From contig JALWUB010000386.1 of the NCBI GenBank assembly GCA_026993275.1, positions 1 through 13,515 of the forward strand: 13,515 nucleotides of DNA. Reading direction: 5' to 3'. Position 1 is the first letter of the stretch, and each line of letters starts with the position of its first letter. This document shows, one piece after another, positions 5,702 to 13,100 of this stretch. Position numbers and translations under genes: made by a program. Source of the stretch: Robiginitomaculum sp. (GTDB lineage: Bacteria; Pseudomonadota; Alphaproteobacteria; Caulobacterales; Maricaulaceae). The notes under the pieces are model-generated. The model did no database searches, was not told the origin of the DNA, and saw only the letters and a program-made list of their open reading frames with translations.

Positions 5702-7116
5702 TACAACAAGATCAGGGTCGCCAGACCCAGGACGACAAAATAGCCCACCACATCGGTCACCGTGGTCACAAACACAGCCGATGCCACCGCCGGGTCTGCA
5801 CCTATCGTTTTCAGCCCCAGGGGGATGAGAATACCGGCCAGCCCTGCCGCCAGCAAATTGATGATCATGGCGGCGCCAATGATGATGGCCACGGGCAGGG
5901 AATGAAACCACATATAGGCAATTGGCCCCATAATCAGGGCGAAGATAAGGCCATCGATGAAGCCGGCCGCCATTTCCCGGGCAATGATGCGGCGCGCATT
6001 GGCGCGGCTGATATTGCGTGTCGCCAGCGCCCGCACCGCCACCGCCAGCCCTTGCGTGCCGGCATTGCCGCCCATGGATGCAATGATGGGCGCCAGCGCC
6101 GCCAGCGCCACCACCTTGGCAATGACGCCGCTGAACATGGCAATCACCGACGAGGCCAGAATTGCGGTCGCCAGATTGACCACCAGCCACGGCACCCGGC
6201 TCTTGACCGTTTCCAGAACCGTATCGGTGGTGCCGGAATCATTGACCCCGGCCAGGGCCAGCATGTCCTCGGTGTGTTCTTCCTGCAGCACTTCGACGAT
6301 ATCGTCGACCATGATCATGCCGGTCAGTCGGCCTTCCTCGTCAACCACAGGCGCGGAGGGCAAGTCATATTTTTCAAACAGATAGGCCACGTCTTCCTGG
6401 TCCATGTCGGGCGTGACGATGGCGCGCAGCGGCGTCATGATGGCGCGCAGGGGCGTGCGGCGCCCGGCCCGCAGCAGCGCCGACAGGGCGACACTGCCAA
6501 TGGGATGAAAGGCCGGATCGACCACATAGACCTCGAAAAACACTTCCGGCAGGCTGTCTTCAGGCGTATCGCGCAAATAGTCGATCAGATGCCCGGTGGT
6601 CCAGAATTGCGGCGCCGCGACGAATTCGCGCTGCATCAGCCGCCCGGCGCTGTCCTCGCCAAACTTCAGGCTGGCCTTGATGGCCTCGCGCACATCGGGC
6701 TTGAGCAGGTCCAGCACCTGCTTGCGCACGTCATCATCCAGTTCCTCGACCAGTTGCACCGCATCATCGAGCTCCATCTCGTCAATGGCATCGGCGATCT
6801 GCTGCGGGTTGAGCGATTCCACCACGTCTTCGCGCGCGTCATCGGAAAGTTCGGCCAGCACGTCGCCGCCAAAGGCTTCCGGCGCCAGCCGCGCGGCCGC
6901 CTGGGCCTCGCCCGCTGAAAGCTGTTCGACCACATCGGCCGCATCGGCAGGGTCCATCTCCTCGAGGGTTTTCTCGACCGCATCGGCATTGTGCGCGGCA
7001 ACGGCGCTGCGCACTTCATCGACCGCATGGGTGTCAACATCCACGGCGCCAGCCTGCTCGTCGGCATGATGCTGCTTCTCGTCCTCGGGAGTCAGGGTCT
7101 TGGTCATGAAATCCAT
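5701..7116 (-). CDS. mgtE: Magnesium transporter MgtE
   Basis: MgtE proteins are dimeric inner-membrane Mg2+ channels gated by cytoplasmic Mg2+ sensing. The 471-residue product has the whole architecture: an acidic helical MgtE-N domain (about 32-150, with repeated DPADAADVVEQL-like helices), a tandem CBS pair (about 160-285, including APVVDEEGRLTGMIMVDDI at 255-273), a connecting plug helix, and five membrane helices (about 308-471). The pore-family signatures are visible: MGGNAGTQ (348-355) and DPAVASAVFVTTVTDVVGY (441-459), where D455 corresponds to the selectivity-filter Asp of the Thermus protein. Two starts are possible, ATG at 7116 or ATG at 7107 (three codons shorter); both have weak ribosome sites. 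It heads the minus-strand cluster with the kelch gene. No Mg2+-sensing leader such as an M-box was recognised in the 178 bp upstream. Confidence 0.95.
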   Translation of the reverse strand: MDFMTKTLTPEDEKQHHADEQAGAVDVDTHAVDEVRSAVAAHNADAVEKTLEEMDPADAADVVEQLSAGEAQAAARLAPEAFGGDVLAELSDDAREDVVESLNPQQIADAIDEMELDDAVQLVEELDDDVRKQVLDLLKPDVREAIKASLKFGEDSAGRLMQREFVAAPQFWTTGHLIDYLRDTPEDSLPEVFFEVYVVDPAFHPIGSVALSALLRAGRRTPLRAIMTPLRAIVTPDMDQEDVAYLFEKYDLPSAPVVDEEGRLTGMIMVDDIVEVLQEEHTEDMLALAGVNDSGTTDTVLETVKSRVPWLVVNLATAILASSVIAMFSGVIAKVVALAALAPIIASMGGNAGTQGLAVAVRALATRNISRANARRIIAREMAAGFIDGLIFALIMGPIAYMWFHSLPVAIIIGAAMIINLLAAGLAGILIPLGLKTIGADPAVASAVFVTTVTDVVGYFVVLGLATLILL

Positions 7117-7294
7117 ACGCCTTGGTGCTGCTGAGTGGGGAACATAGGGAAGGGCCGCAGGAAAATCGAGCCGGATTGCACAGCAAAGTGACTTCCGCCC
7201 TGTCCGGCGCGGGGTTAATTGTGTGCCTGCCTGCTTGCGAAGATACGCAAAGCAAGGCCTAATCGCTCTGATTCACCCAGCCCTTGAGTCTGAC
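7117..7294. promoter_or_regulatory. Divergent mgtE/pyk intergenic region
   Basis: This 178-bp gap must hold promoters for both mgtE (minus) and pyk (plus). For pyk, TTGCGA at 7235-7240 matches the -35 box seen before tRNA-Glu, with CTAATC or TAATCG 18-19 nt downstream as a poor -10. The same -35 lies in a small inverted repeat, TTGCG-aagata-CGCAA (7235-7250), which could be an operator. For mgtE no convincing box pair was found; the best -10 is TATGTT on the minus strand near 7140. All promoter calls here are weak. Confidence 0.35.
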
Positions 7295-8707
7295 ATGAAG
7301 CGCTCCCGCACCAAAATCATCGCCACGCTTGGCCCGGCCAGCAACAGCAAAACGGTGATCAGCGCCCTCTTTGATGCCGGTGTCGATGTGTTCCGGATGA
7401 ATTTTTCCCACGGCACGCACGCAGACCACAAAAAGGTCTATGACATCATCCGCAGTGTGGAGCGCGCCAACAAGCGCCCGATTGCCGTGCTGGCCGACCT
7501 GCAAGGGCCGAAACTGCGCTTGGGCGAGTTCAAAAACGGCAAGGTTGCGCTGCAAAAGGGCCAGACCTATCGCTTTGACATGCAAAGCGAAGCCGGTGAC
7601 GAGACACGCGCGCCGCTGCCGCACAAGGAAATTTTCAAGATCTTGAAAAAAGGCGAATTGCTGCTTGTTGACGATGGCCGCATGCGCTTTGAAATCACCG
7701 GCACCAAGGGCTCCACGGCCACCGCCAAGGTGCTCACCAGCGGCACGTTGTCAGCCCACAAGGGCGTCAATCTGCCCGGCGCCCACCTGCCCATCTCGGC
7801 CATCACCGGCAAGGACATGCGCGACCTCTCCTTTGCCCTGTCCCTTGGCGTGGACTGGGTAGCGTTATCATTTGTGCAAGGGCCGGAAGATGTTGCCGAA
7901 TTGCGCAAGCTGGTGGGCGGCAAGGCGGCAGTGATTTCCAAGCTGGAAAAACCCCTGGCAATTTCCAAGCTGGAACAGATCCTCGAGCTGTCCGATGCGG
8001 TGATGGTGGCGCGCGGTGATCTTGGCGTGGAAATGCCGCCCGAGGATGTACCGATCCTGCAAAAAGAGATCATCCGCTCTGGCAGAAGGCTCGGCAAGCC
8101 AGTCATCGTCGCCACGCAAATGCTGGAATCCATGATTCAGAATCCGGCGCCGACCCGGGCCGAGGCGTCCGATGTTGCCGCTGCCGTTTATGATGGCGCA
8201 GATGCGGTGATGCTGTCGGGCGAGACGGCCATGGGCGCCTGGCCTGTCGAGGCAGCCAAAATGATGGAGCGCATCACCCACAGGGTCGAGCAAGACCCCG
8301 GTTACCGGCGGCTGCTGGCCGCGGCCAAGCTGGAGCGTGAATCAACCACCCCCGATGCGGTCATGGCGGCGGCGCATCTGGCGGCCGATACCATCAAGGC
8401 AGCGGCTATCGTCACCTACACCTCCTCTGGCTCGACCGCCATCCGGGCATCGCGGGAGCGCCCCATACAGCGCATTATCGGCCTGACCCCCAGCCGCAAG
8501 ACGGCGCGCCGCCTGGCCCTGGTCTGGGGTGTGACCGCCATCGAGATCGAGGACGCCAAAGATATTGACGACATGACCGCCAAGGCCACCGCGCAGGCCA
8601 AGACGGAAGGCGTAGCCAAGGTGCGCGATCGCATCGTGGTCACGGCCGGCATTCCCTTTGGCACACCCGGAAAAACCAATCTGATGCGCATTGCCCGGGT
8701 GGATTAG
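7295..8707 (+). CDS. pyk: Pyruvate kinase
   Basis: Catalyses phosphoenolpyruvate + ADP to pyruvate + ATP, the last step of glycolysis, in the cytoplasm. The 470-residue product (start chosen at MKRSRTKIIATLGPAS, where family members begin) contains the substrate and K+-site motif VFRMNFSHG (32-40), the catalytic lysine/metal motif ISKLEK (K216, E218), VMVARGDLGVEM (236-247, metal ligand D242), VIVATQMLESM (270-280, T274) and AEASDVAAAVYDGADAVMLSGETA (289-312). The B-domain (about 68-165) and the C-terminal allosteric domain (about 350-470, with TSSGSTA) are complete. A GTG start 24 codons upstream is open but adds no conserved sequence. The ribosome site is poor. The gene stands alone on this strand and ends 5 nt from the convergent DUF4336 gene, with no terminator between them. 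Confidence 0.97.
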   Translation: MKRSRTKIIATLGPASNSKTVISALFDAGVDVFRMNFSHGTHADHKKVYDIIRSVERANKRPIAVLADLQGPKLRLGEFKNGKVALQKGQTYRFDMQSEAGDETRAPLPHKEIFKILKKGELLLVDDGRMRFEITGTKGSTATAKVLTSGTLSAHKGVNLPGAHLPISAITGKDMRDLSFALSLGVDWVALSFVQGPEDVAELRKLVGGKAAVISKLEKPLAISKLEQILELSDAVMVARGDLGVEMPPEDVPILQKEIIRSGRRLGKPVIVATQMLESMIQNPAPTRAEASDVAAAVYDGADAVMLSGETAMGAWPVEAAKMMERITHRVEQDPGYRRLLAAAKLERESTTPDAVMAAAHLAADTIKAAAIVTYTSSGSTAIRASRERPIQRIIGLTPSRKTARRLALVWGVTAIEIEDAKDIDDMTAKATAQAKTEGVAKVRDRIVVTAGIPFGTPGKTNLMRIARVD

Positions 8708-8712
8708 GGCTG

Positions 8713-9453
8713 TTACAGCGCCCAGGACAGGGCCTGTTCGAGGCGCGCCTGGCCATCGTGCCGATACCATTTGCCATGGGCAAAGATCACCCGTTCGGCT
8801 GGCCAGGAGACGATCTTGTGCGCGGCCTGCGTGACCTCGGACTTGCGAAACGTGCTGCGCAGATCAAGGGGCATCTTGCCGTGCGGCGCGGCGCAGCCAG
8901 TGAACTTGCAGGCCCACCAGAACAGCGGCGCGCGCACTTTGCCGCGCTCGAAATTTTCAATCAGGTCCGTCAGGATCGCCGTGCCTGATGGCGTGTGGAA
9001 AAAATCAAATTCGGTCATGAAGCGCCCGGAAAAGACGGCCATGTCAAACACCCCCTCCCAGGCCTTGGGCGGCTCGTCTTCAAGAGCAGTGCAGCGGGGC
9101 GGCAGGCGCGCCCCAGCCCGCCGGGCAATGCCGGGGGCAATGAACACGCCGGCATCCGGGAATGCCTCTGCCCAGTCCTTGAGCCACCAATAGTGAATGT
9201 CATTGGGGCCGACAATAGACTGGACCAGTCCCAGCGCCTTGACCTCGTCTTGCAGGGATGGCGTCAAGGCCGTGGGCGAATGCACCCACAAACCTCCCCC
9301 GGGCAATCTGACCAGGGTCATGCGGGTGCTGAAGGGAATGGAAAGGGGCAGCGAAAAATAACGCATGTGAATGACCGGGCCATCCACGATCCAGAGATTT
9401 TCCGCCACCCCCTTCAGGGTGTTCACCGGCTCATACGGGCACAGCGCCACCAT
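8713..9453 (-). CDS. DUF4336 (metallo-beta-lactamase-like) protein
   Basis: The 246-residue protein matches the DUF4336 pattern, a family distantly related to the metallo-beta-lactamase fold: an N-terminal NTLKGVAENLWIVDGP (11-26), LWVHSPTALTP (55-65), a VGPNDIHYWWLKDW block (81-94) followed by AFPDAGVFIAPG, then ILTDLIENF (160-168) and a C-terminal VIFAHGKW (222-229). H87, D163 and H226 are candidate metal or structural positions, but the classic HxHxDH motif is not present, so hydrolase activity cannot be assumed. There is no signal peptide or membrane helix. It begins 12 nt after the HdeD-like gene and is presumably in the same transcript. The 3' end converges on pyk. The function of the family is not established. 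Confidence 0.8.
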   Translation of the reverse strand: MVALCPYEPVNTLKGVAENLWIVDGPVIHMRYFSLPLSIPFSTRMTLVRLPGGGLWVHSPTALTPSLQDEVKALGLVQSIVGPNDIHYWWLKDWAEAFPDAGVFIAPGIARRAGARLPPRCTALEDEPPKAWEGVFDMAVFSGRFMTEFDFFHTPSGTAILTDLIENFERGKVRAPLFWWACKFTGCAAPHGKMPLDLRSTFRKSEVTQAAHKIVSWPAERVIFAHGKWYRHDGQARLEQALSWAL

Positions 9454-9465
9454 GCCGGATGCGGC

Positions 9466-10020
9466 TTACACCACCACCGCTTCGATGCTGACATGACGGC
9501 GCAGCATCAGCAGCGCCAGGCCATCGAAGAACAGGCTGATGCCGACATAGAGCCCGACAATCCAGAAGCTGGTTGCCGGCCATCCGAAAAGGATGAACAG
9601 CGACAGGGCGAAAGACAGAATGGCGTTGAACAGCATCCACAGCCAGCCCTTGGCCGGGCGCATTTCAAAGGCAAGGCCGGCATTGGCAAACCCGTCCATC
9701 ATGAAATAGACCCCCAGCATCAGGCCAAGGGCAGCGGCCCCGGCAAGCGGGTAGACCAGAATCAGAAGGCCGGTGACCACCAGCACGAAGGGTTTCAGCC
9801 AGCGCAGCCAGCCATTGCCGCCAAAGCCCTTCCAGGCCAGGTAAAATCCGGCAAAGCCGGCCAGCAGCATCAGCCAGCCGACAAAGGCCGCGGTAATCAG
9901 GGACATCAATTGCGGCAAGGCCACGCCAATCACCCCCAGGATCAGCAGCACAATGGCTGTAATCAGGGAATAGCGGCGAAAATCCTTGCCAAAGTCAAAG
10001 ACTTTTGGTTCGTCAGTCAT
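9466..10020 (-). CDS. HdeD/DUF308 family membrane protein
   Basis: The 184-residue protein is almost entirely six hydrophobic helices (about 18-38, 43-64, 73-91, 94-113, 125-146 and 150-173) with the internal duplication and Gly-rich pattern of the HdeD/DUF308 family (for example GLMLGVYFMMDG at 99-110 and GLYVGISLFFDG at 156-167). HdeD in enterobacteria supports acid resistance at high cell density; in alphaproteobacteria the role is mostly unknown. The short start at 10020 is chosen because GGAGAA lies 6 nt upstream; an ATG four codons earlier has no ribosome site. It leads a two-gene unit with the DUF4336 gene. I would not assign a gene symbol beyond the family. Confidence 0.85.
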   Translation of the reverse strand: MTDEPKVFDFGKDFRRYSLITAIVLLILGVIGVALPQLMSLITAAFVGWLMLLAGFAGFYLAWKGFGGNGWLRWLKPFVLVVTGLLILVYPLAGAAALGLMLGVYFMMDGFANAGLAFEMRPAKGWLWMLFNAILSFALSLFILFGWPATSFWIVGLYVGISLFFDGLALLMLRRHVSIEAVVV

Positions 10021-10191
10021 GGGGTTCTCCATCAAAAAGTGCAATCTGTTGTGCACGCATATGGGAGGACACACCCGGCCCGGCAAGATATGGTGTGATT
10101 TTGCCGCACCCCTTGCATCATGGCCTTGCCATTTCCCCCCTGATCCCCATAACGGTCCCACAGTTTACCGGTCTTGAAAAGGAAAAACGCA
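10021..10191. promoter_or_regulatory. Divergent hdeD-like/coiled-coil gene intergenic region
   Basis: This 171-bp gap separates two divergent units, so promoters in both directions are expected. I could not find a box pair that I trust. Small symmetric elements occur, such as ATGGC-ctt-GCCAT (near 10119-10131), but are short enough to be chance. On the plus strand AAGGA (10179-10183) is the ribosome site for the downstream gene, 8 nt before its ATG. Confidence 0.3.
10025..10030 (-). promoter_or_regulatory. Ribosome site deciding the HdeD-like start
   Basis: GGAGAA on the minus strand lies 6 nt before ATG 10020. It overlaps the coding positions of the alternative four-codon-longer start, which lacks its own site, and so favours the shorter protein. 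Confidence 0.7.
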
Positions 10192-10473
10192 ATGGACGAC
10201 TTTCGCCGCAAGCTCGAAGAGTTTGGCAAGAAGCTGCAGGAAAAGCGCGACGAGTATGAACACCGGCACGGCAAGGTTCCGGGCGGCGGCCCGGCGGCGC
10301 GCCTGAAACAGTTGCAACAGGCCCAGGCCGACCTGATCGAGCGGGCCATGGAACTGGACGCCAAGGGCTGGGATGCGGCCAAATTCACCCTCGAGGCGGA
10401 ACGCCAGGCCCTGCTGAACGATTTTTCCACCTGGGTGAATCTGATCGACGCCGAATACAACCAGGAAATCTAG
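10192..10473 (+). CDS. Small charged helical protein, function unknown
   Basis: The 93-residue soluble protein is not one I recognise. Residues 1-26 are strongly charged and heptad-like (DDFRRKLEEFGKKLQEKRDE), then a Gly-rich break (about 34-39, PGGGP) and a second long helical stretch (about 40-90) with many Gln, Glu and Ala, suggesting a helical hairpin or coiled coil. No signal peptide, membrane helix or cysteine is present. The start at 10192 is chosen for its AAGGA ribosome site at 8 nt spacing; a TTG six codons earlier is possible but less likely. The stop TAG shares its last base with the GTG of the MFS gene, which points to translational coupling and a shared task or shared control. 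Reality of the gene is supported by the ribosome site and coupling. Confidence 0.75.
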   Translation: MDDFRRKLEEFGKKLQEKRDEYEHRHGKVPGGGPAARLKQLQQAQADLIERAMELDAKGWDAAKFTLEAERQALLNDFSTWVNLIDAEYNQEI

Positions 10474-11765
10474 TGGCGCACCCGACCCGCAAGGCAGGCG
10501 GCCGCGCCCGGCAGATGCTGTTTTCCCGCCCGGCCGGGGTGGTGTTTGCCTCCACCGTGGGCACGGCCCTGGGCATCACCTCCACCGTGGTCGCCATTCT
10601 TGGCCTGGTGCTGGTGCCGATCGCGCACGAATTCGCGGTGCCGCGCTCCAGCATTTCCCTGGTGTTCTTCATCATCGCCATCAGCACCGCGCTGGTTTAC
10701 CCGCTGATCGGCCATCTGGCCGACCGCCATGGTGCCCGCATTGTTGTCCTTGTGGGCCATCTGCTTTTTGCCGCCTCCCTCTATGCGGTCTCGCTGAGCC
10801 GCACCCTGTGGCAGTTTTATGCCGCCTTCGTGCTTGTCGGGCTTTCCGGCTCGGTGCTGGGGCCGATTCTGTTCACCAAGATCATCGCCGGCTGGTTCGA
10901 CCGCTATCGCGGCTTCTTTCTGGGCATTATCAGCGGCGTCGGCTATGGGCTGGGCAGCTCGCTCATGCCGCTTTTCGCCGTGGCCGTGCTCACCGGCCAT
11001 GACTGGCGCACCACCTATCAGGCCATCGCCAGCCTGGTGCTGGTGCTGGGCTTTCCCATCCTGCTGCTGTTCTTGCGCAACCCGCCGCAGCCGCCGCCAA
11101 AAAAGACCTTCATGCGCGTGCCCGGCGTGCCCGGCGTGCCGGGCATGACCCTGGCCGAGGCGGCGCGCACCCGCGCCTTCTGGATGATCATGCTGAGCAT
11201 TTCCATCGGCTCGGGCTGCATGCTGGCGGTGTTCACCCATGTGGTGCCGATCCTGACCGGCAACGGCCTCAGCCTCGCCCAGGCGGCGCGGGTGCTCTCC
11301 ACCTTCGCGCTCTTCACCGTGTTTGGCCAGATCGGCACGGGCTATCTGCTCGATCTGTTTCACCGGCCCAAGCTGATTGCCCCGTTCTTTTTCATCCCCG
11401 TCATCGGCCTGCCCCTGCTGATGCATGGCTCGGGCATGCCGGTTCTGCTGCTGGCCGGGGCCCTGATGGGGCTGGGCATGGGCACGGAGTTTGGCCTGCT
11501 GCCGTTTTGCCTGTCGCGCTATTTCGGCCTCAAGGCCTATGGCAAGATCTCCGGCCTGGCCTATGGCGTCATTGCCCTGACCAACGGCTTTTTCCCGGTC
11601 CTGATGGATGTCGCCTATGACATGAGCGGCTCCTACACCCCGGCCCTCAATGTGGTGATTTTCGTGATGATCGTCGGCACGGTGGTGATCGCCTCCCTGC
11701 CCGGCTTCATGCGCGTTGCCCGGCTCTATCTGGAGCCGGTCACCGGCAAGCGCCCCGAGGGGTAG
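10473..11765 (+). CDS. MFS transporter, monocarboxylate/OFA-like
   Basis: The 430-residue inner-membrane protein has about 12 hydrophobic helices and the major facilitator loop 2-3 signature GHLADRHGAR (80-89). The TM4-5 portion, IIAGWFDRYRGFFLGIISGVGYGLGSS (137-163), resembles the KWFxxRRGxAxG motif of MFS monocarboxylate and oxalate/formate-type carriers, so a small organic anion is a plausible substrate, but this is inference. The central loop (about 202-225) is Pro-rich, with tandem VPG units (217-224). The start is GTG, overlapping the previous gene's stop by one base; translation probably depends on that upstream gene. Export versus uptake cannot be told from sequence. The gene is followed by a 201-bp gap before the RND operon. 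Confidence 0.88.
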   Translation: MAHPTRKAGGRARQMLFSRPAGVVFASTVGTALGITSTVVAILGLVLVPIAHEFAVPRSSISLVFFIIAISTALVYPLIGHLADRHGARIVVLVGHLLFAASLYAVSLSRTLWQFYAAFVLVGLSGSVLGPILFTKIIAGWFDRYRGFFLGIISGVGYGLGSSLMPLFAVAVLTGHDWRTTYQAIASLVLVLGFPILLLFLRNPPQPPPKKTFMRVPGVPGVPGMTLAEAARTRAFWMIMLSISIGSGCMLAVFTHVVPILTGNGLSLAQAARVLSTFALFTVFGQIGTGYLLDLFHRPKLIAPFFFIPVIGLPLLMHGSGMPVLLLAGALMGLGMGTEFGLLPFCLSRYFGLKAYGKISGLAYGVIALTNGFFPVLMDVAYDMSGSYTPALNVVIFVMIVGTVVIASLPGFMRVARLYLEPVTGKRPEG

Positions 11766-11798
11766 GGCAAACCGCTCCGGGGCCGGACTCCCAAAAAC

Positions 11799-11813
11799 GT
11801 GAACGGCGTTCAC
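11799..11813. promoter_or_regulatory. 15-bp perfect palindrome, probable repressor operator
   Basis: GTGAACGGCGTTCAC is a perfect 7-1-7 inverted repeat (GTGAACG, central G, CGTTCAC). The TGAAC/GTTCA half-sites resemble those bound by TetR/AcrR-family repressors of efflux operons. It lies 153 nt before the adaptor ATG. A -10-like TATGAT at 11839-11844 follows, though without a good -35 box. No regulator gene is in the window. Palindrome is seen; operator role is inferred. Confidence 0.6.
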
Positions 11814-11966
11814 TTCTCATTGCGCGCTAGCCGCCCTATATGATACGGACTGAGGCGCCCTGTGGTTGTGTCCATGGTGGCCGCCTTGCCCCTTGCCTGG
11901 CCGTCATGCCTGACATGAACGCGCCATATCGAACCGTCACCCTGCCGGAACAGGACGTGGACAACC

Positions 11967-13100
11967 ATGCGCAGCACCCGCCTCCGCATCATCGCCTTGG
12001 GCGCCCTGGCCATGGCCGCGGCCCTCTTGCCTGCAGCCGTCCCCGGGCGCGCCAGCGCCGGTGAGGCTCCCGCCAGGGCGGCGGCCGTGCCGGTGCCGGT
12101 GTTCAGGGCTGCCTGGCAGCAAGGCGCACGGATCAGGACAGGCTATGCCGGCATGATCATGGCGCGGCGCACCAGCGAACTGGGCTTTGAGCGCGGCGGC
12201 CTGGTGGTGCAGGTGATGGCGGATCTTGGCGACCATGTGCACAAGGGCGATGTGCTGGCACGGCTGGACACCAGCGTGCTGCGCGCCGACCTCGCCGCAG
12301 CAGCCGCCAGCCTGCGCGAGAGGCAGGCGCAAACCCGCATTGCCGCCGCAACCCTGAAACGGCAAAAGGCCCTGCTGGCCAAGGGGCATATTTCGGCCCA
12401 GCGGCTGGAGGAAGTCGACGCCAGGCTGGCGGTCGCGCGCGCCGCCGAGAATGCGGCACGGGCGCAGCTGCAAACCCTGCAGGCGCGGCTGGCCCTGGCG
12501 CAGATCACCGCCCCCTATGATGGCGTGATCGCCGAGCGCTATATCGACGAAGGCGCCATCGCCGCACCGGGCAAGCCGGTGCTGTCGCTGGTGGAAGATG
12601 GCGTGCTGGAGGTGCGCGTCGGCCTGCCTGCTTCGAAACTGGCGGTCATGAAGCCCGGAAAGGTGTATGACTTCACGGCCGGAGCGGCGCGGTTTCAGGC
12701 GCGCCTGCGCGGCCTTGGCGGCACCATCAGCAAGGCCACGCAAACCGTCGAGGCCGTCTTTGACGTGCTGCCGTCCAAGGCTGCGCTTGTGCCCGGGCAG
12801 ACGGCACGGCTGGTCCTGGACGTGCCCCTCGCGCAAAGGGGATTCTGGGCGCCCCTGACGGCGCTGCGCGAGGACCGGCGCGGCCTGTGGTCGCTTTATG
12901 CGCTGCAAGCCGTGCCGGAAGACAAGGGACTCTACAGCCTGAGCCCGCGCCTGGTGGAACTGCTCTATGCGGGCGCCGAGCGGGTCTATGTGCGCGGGCC
13001 CGTCAAGGATGGCGCACTGCTCCTTGCCAGTGGCGCATTGAGCGTCAGCCCGGGCATGCAGGTGGTCCCCGCAGCCAGCCGCACAAGCGGTCAGCCATGA
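11967..13100 (+). CDS. RND efflux periplasmic adaptor (membrane fusion protein)
   Basis: This adaptor bridges an inner-membrane RND pump and an outer-membrane channel. The 377-residue protein has an N-terminal signal sequence (about 1-31, ending RASA before G32; a lipobox Cys is absent, so it is not a lipoprotein). Then come a beta/lipoyl half-motif (about 70-100, with VVQVMADLGDHVHKGDVLARLD), an alpha-helical hairpin (about 103-178, rich in Ala, Arg and Gln, with the LLAKGHISAQRLEE turn), the second lipoyl half, ITAPYDGVIAERYIDEGAIAAPGKPVLSLVE (180-210), a beta-barrel domain (about 212-290) and a membrane-proximal domain. It overlaps the pump gene by 4 nt (ATGA). AGGA sits 11 nt before the ATG, a rather long spacing. 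Substrate is unknown. Confidence 0.93.
   Translation: MRSTRLRIIALGALAMAAALLPAAVPGRASAGEAPARAAAVPVPVFRAAWQQGARIRTGYAGMIMARRTSELGFERGGLVVQVMADLGDHVHKGDVLARLDTSVLRADLAAAAASLRERQAQTRIAAATLKRQKALLAKGHISAQRLEEVDARLAVARAAENAARAQLQTLQARLALAQITAPYDGVIAERYIDEGAIAAPGKPVLSLVEDGVLEVRVGLPASKLAVMKPGKVYDFTAGAARFQARLRGLGGTISKATQTVEAVFDVLPSKAALVPGQTARLVLDVPLAQRGFWAPLTALREDRRGLWSLYALQAVPEDKGLYSLSPRLVELLYAGAERVYVRGPVKDGALLLASGALSVSPGMQVVPAASRTSGQP

Noticed and set aside
5689..6918. 409-codon open frame antisense to mgtE
   Set aside because: His/Gln/Arg-rich low-information translation lying fully over conserved mgtE codons.
8995..10098. 367-codon open frame antisense to the DUF4336 and HdeD-like genes
   Set aside because: No recognisable domain, Gln/His-rich; the minus-strand genes have family motifs, a sound ribosome site and operon spacing.
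11776..11787. TCCGG-gg-CCGGA possible terminator after the MFS gene
   Set aside because: Stem too short for its tiny loop, and no T-run follows.
10470..11813. 447-codon open frame antisense to the MFS gene
   Set aside because: Shadow of a membrane protein gene, giving a His/Gln/Gly-rich translation with no motif.
11840..12064. Possible 74-codon leader gene before the RND adaptor
   Set aside because: Overlaps the adaptor signal peptide out of frame, has no ribosome site and its second half is adaptor shadow.
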